64,000 nucleotides of DNA from JBBWZH01 sp035544115. GTDB taxonomy: Bacteria > Actinomycetota > Actinomycetes > Mycobacteriales > CADCTP01. Below, piece after piece: positions 62,345-64,000 of the stretch. The stretch's first letter is position 1; each line of letters opens with the position of its first letter. The position numbers were made by a program, and so were the translations under genes. The notes beneath the pieces were generated by a model. It was not told the DNA's origin and searched no databases. It was given only the letters and a program-made list of their open reading frames with translations. The DNA is taken from the NCBI GenBank assembly GCA_963714145.1, contig OY970235.1, positions 8,618,001-8,682,000 on the forward strand, written 5' to 3'.

Positions 62345-62566
62345 TTCGCTGTCGTCGGGTACAATCAACTGCATCCCGACAACAGGCGTCCCGGGGCGCC
62401 CGAGGCGAAAGCCGAACCGATGCGAGTAAAGGGCGGTAGGCGGGAGATCCGCTCGCGAATCCCACGATCGGGGATCCAAGTAGTCCGCATCGGACCCGGG
62501 GCTTCGGCCCTTGTGGTTGCCAGTTGATCGTCGTGGACGCCGGCCAGTACGGAGAGTAGTCATGCT

Positions 62567-62938
62567 GTGCAGTTTGTGCGTTACGGCGAACCCAGGGTCG
62601 CGACGATCGAGTCCGACGACTACATCCCCGTGGCAGTCGACTGGGCCACGGCCGGCACGGTCGGACCGATCTACTACTGGGTCAGCGACCCACACGGTGG
62701 CGACGTAGAACTGCGAATCGAGCCGCTCCGAGGTGAAGTAGTCGGCGTGACGATGATCGAAAGTCCAGTACGGCGAACGAGTTATCTCGACAGGTCAGGT
62801 CCTGCCATTCCCGCTGAGCCAGGGGCGGTTTTCGTTGACGTCGGCCCTTGGGGGCCGAATCCCGATCGTGTCCCGACCCGGACGGTGGTTCGAGAGGCGG
62901 GCACACTCACCTGGAGCGAGAACGAGACGGAATTCTAA
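62567..62938 (+). CDS. Candidate immunity protein for the RHS3 tip (family not recognised)
   Basis: A 123-residue acidic protein starting at GTG 62567 behind GGAGAG. The sequence VRYGEPRVATIESDDYIPVA, PIYYWVSDPHGGDVELRIEP and DVGPWGPNPDRVPTRTVV has no family I know. It follows the toxin by 222 bases, has the same lowered third-position GC, is small and acidic, and lies on the same strand: all typical for a cognate immunity gene. The gap before it shows no further gene. The role is inferred. Confidence 0.6.
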   Translation: MQFVRYGEPRVATIESDDYIPVAVDWATAGTVGPIYYWVSDPHGGDVELRIEPLRGEVVGVTMIESPVRRTSYLDRSGPAIPAEPGAVFVDVGPWGPNPDRVPTRTVVREAGTLTWSENETEF

Positions 62939-63061
62939 TGTGCGTGGTCGGCGCGACAGCCCCAGCGGTTCGTCATGGCGGGAGACGCGGGGTTCGGCGT
63001 GACCAACTCGGCGACACTAGTGTCAGTAATCGCCCGCAAGGTGAAACCTATTCAGTGAGCT

Positions 63062-63136
63062 GAGGCTGCGGATATCCTTGTCAAGCTGCTTGAGGACCCG
63101 GTCGTCAACGGTCATGCAGTGAAAGCGCTCGGAAAG
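63062..63136 (+). repeat. 75-base segment duplicated at 63530-63604 (recombination scar in HEAT gene)
   Basis: The segment is 68/75 identical to 63530-63604. In both places it reads in frame as a HEAT-type helix pair, EAADILVKLLEDPVVNGHAV and EAAEILIELLEDPVVNGHAV, ending in KALGK. At the first site it is cut off upstream by an in-frame TGA at 63056 and joined downstream to the N-terminal region of the HEAT gene. It appears to be the tail of a lost paralogue fused to the present gene. Confidence 0.8.
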
Positions 63137-63706
63137 GATGGTTTGCTCGAAGACTTGGCGTTGGCCGGGTTCGCGGTCGATTCTGTCTCGAAGCTGTGGG
63201 CATCGGGGGCCCGCTATGGCGGCGCTGTCCCTGTTCTGGTGAGCTGGCTTCCGCGCGTCGGGTCGGCGGCCGAGAAGGAGCAGATCGTCCGAGCCCTATC
63301 GGTGCCGTGGGCTCGTGCAGAAGCCCTTGGGCCGCTTATCGAGGAGTTTCGCGCACTTCCGGCGCCAGGTGATCCGAGGCGGGAGTTGCTACGCTGGGCC
63401 GTTGGTAACGCGGTAGAGGTGTTGTGGGATGACACGCGGTTCGACGATTTGGTTGAGTTGGCGCGTGGCCAGCGGTTCGGTAAGGCGCGGGAGATGGTTG
63501 TGCTGGGGTTGGGGCGATCGGCCCGGCGTGAGGCCGCGGAGATCCTTATCGAGCTGCTTGAGGACCCGGTCGTCAATGGCCATGCGGTGAAAGCGCTCGG
63601 AAAGCTGCGGGCTCCGCAGGCGCGAGAGGGTCTTGAGCGGATGGTTGGAGACAGCCGCCCGTGGGTCCGCAAGGAAGCTCAGCGTGCCCTGTCGAAGCTC
63701 GCCTGA
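63119..63706 (+). CDS. HEAT-repeat protein, possibly chimeric at its 5' end
   Basis: The main frame encodes 195 residues of alpha-solenoid HEAT-like repeats: LLEDLALAGFAVDSVSKLW, AVPVLVSWLPRVGSAAEKEQ, IVRALSVPWARAEALGPLIE and a final block HAVKALGKLRAPQAREGLER. HEAT proteins of this kind occur as orphan immunity genes behind polymorphic toxins. The first in-frame start (GTG 63119) lies inside the duplicated 75-base segment and has no ribosome-binding site, so the native 5' end may have been lost by recombination. Codon use is less G/C-biased than in the RHS shells. Confidence 0.65.
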   Translation: MKALGKDGLLEDLALAGFAVDSVSKLWASGARYGGAVPVLVSWLPRVGSAAEKEQIVRALSVPWARAEALGPLIEEFRALPAPGDPRRELLRWAVGNAVEVLWDDTRFDDLVELARGQRFGKAREMVVLGLGRSARREAAEILIELLEDPVVNGHAVKALGKLRAPQAREGLERMVGDSRPWVRKEAQRALSKLA

Positions 63707-63746
63707 CCGAGACACCACGAGCGGGTCCGCTCCGCATACTGGTCGC

Positions 63747-64000
63747 GTGCCGCAACCCCGCCAGCGCCGCCGCCGTGGCCGGGTCCGGCCCTGGGCCCGG
63801 CTCGCCGGGCCGGGGCGGGCGGCGCTCGCCACGCTCGCGGCCGGTGTGCTGCTGGCGGCATGCACGCGGCAGGTGGCCGGGCAGGGGCAACCCGGGGCGC
63901 TGGCCGGCGGTACCACCCGGACGGCCCCGGCCAGCGGGACCGCCCCGGCCAGCGGGACGGCTCCGGCCAGCGGGACGGTCCCGGCGACGACCCCGGGCGG
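63747..64000 (+). CDS. Secreted lipoprotein, 3' end outside window
   Basis: The frame starts at GTG 63747 with an arginine-rich N-terminus (QPRQRRRRGRVRPWARL), a hydrophobic stretch and the lipobox VLLAAC, so the mature protein should be lipid-anchored at that cysteine. The following residues are Thr/Ala/Pro/Ser/Gly-rich, with 18-base repeats encoding TAPASG at 63921, 63939 and 63957, a flexible tether next to the wall. The functional domain lies beyond 64000. Confidence 0.7.
   Translation, partial: MPQPRQRRRRGRVRPWARLAGPGRAALATLAAGVLLAACTRQVAGQGQPGALAGGTTRTAPASGTAPASGTAPASGTVPATTPG

Noticed and set aside
62345..62524. About 60 open codons in frame after the RHS3 TAG stop (possible readthrough extension)
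   Set aside because: The extension lacks family resemblance, the toxin domain already ends normally before the TAG, and no readthrough context is visible.
24348..63706. Possible genomic island or integrative element carrying the RHS loci
   Set aside because: No integrase, transposase, tRNA gene or attachment repeats were found; only the toxin tips and immunity genes show a composition shift, not the whole block.

Overview
This window looks like chromosomal DNA of a high-GC filamentous actinobacterium, most likely a relative of Micromonosporaceae such as Actinoplanes, Dactylosporangium or Micromonospora. The genus is inferred from style (strong G/C at third codon positions, many GTG starts, ATGA/GTGA overlaps, SARP and STAND regulators, an ECF42-type sigma factor, very large secreted RHS proteins); no rRNA or tRNA gene confirms it. 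I found no tRNA, rRNA, CRISPR array, transposase or integrase.

Region 1 (1-7986) is ordinary accessory chromosome: a tight arsR-SRPBCC-dihydrofolate-reductase-family operon running off the left edge, an acetyltransferase, a MazF/PemK-like protein, a LysE exporter, a methyltransferase, a TetR regulator divergent from a TIM-barrel hydrolase-like gene with a strong palindrome between them, a membrane-anchored peptidoglycan-binding protein and a YdcF-like protein.

Region 2 (about 8279-11048) holds a methyltransferase, an ECF sigma factor and its CU044_5270-type partner. The first two are each preceded by the same roughly 100-base module: two promoter-like blocks at fixed spacing, an identical 29-base stretch ending in a Shine-Dalgarno sequence, and a 10-codon open reading frame whose stop overlaps the start of the main gene.

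Region 3 (13144-22442) is a compact eight-gene minus-strand operon for sugar oxidation: a GH15 glucoamylase, two GMC flavoprotein oxidoreductases each with a small subunit, a ferritin-like protein, an inosose-dehydratase-like protein and a tagatose-epimerase-like TIM barrel. It reads as glucan or glycoside trimming, then FAD-dependent oxidation, then elimination or isomerisation of a keto-sugar. None of the oxidases or small subunits has a visible export signal and there is no cytochrome c. I rate it the best candidate for an undescribed pathway.

Region 4 (24348-63706) is dominated by three RHS polymorphic-toxin loci, each facing a divergently transcribed STAND- or TPR-type protein: a SARP/NB-ARC/TPR regulator against an FG-GAP protein plus RHS1, an HTH/NB-ARC regulator against RHS2, and a TPR protein against RHS3. 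RHS1 ends in an unrecognised glycine-rich, probably beta-rich domain. RHS2 has a golvesin-like domain inside its YD repeats and ends in a Hint domain and a GIY-YIG-like nuclease, followed by an Imm26-like immunity gene. RHS3 ends in a CdiA-C-like tRNase-type domain followed by an unrecognised immunity candidate and a HEAT-repeat gene that carries a duplicated segment. The toxin tips and immunity genes use visibly fewer G/C-ending codons than the RHS shells, as expected for exchanged cassettes.

The genes between the RHS loci include a PadR/membrane-protein operon with a leaderless promoter, an M50 protease, a secreted propeller-like protein, a short-chain dehydrogenase, a stand-alone GyrB-like ATPase domain, a DUF6069/YCII/ECF42 sigma operon, and a GT87 mannosyltransferase-like gene behind a striking operator-like repeat. 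A lipoprotein gene is cut by the right edge. All functions are from reading the sequence; nothing was searched or aligned by computer.
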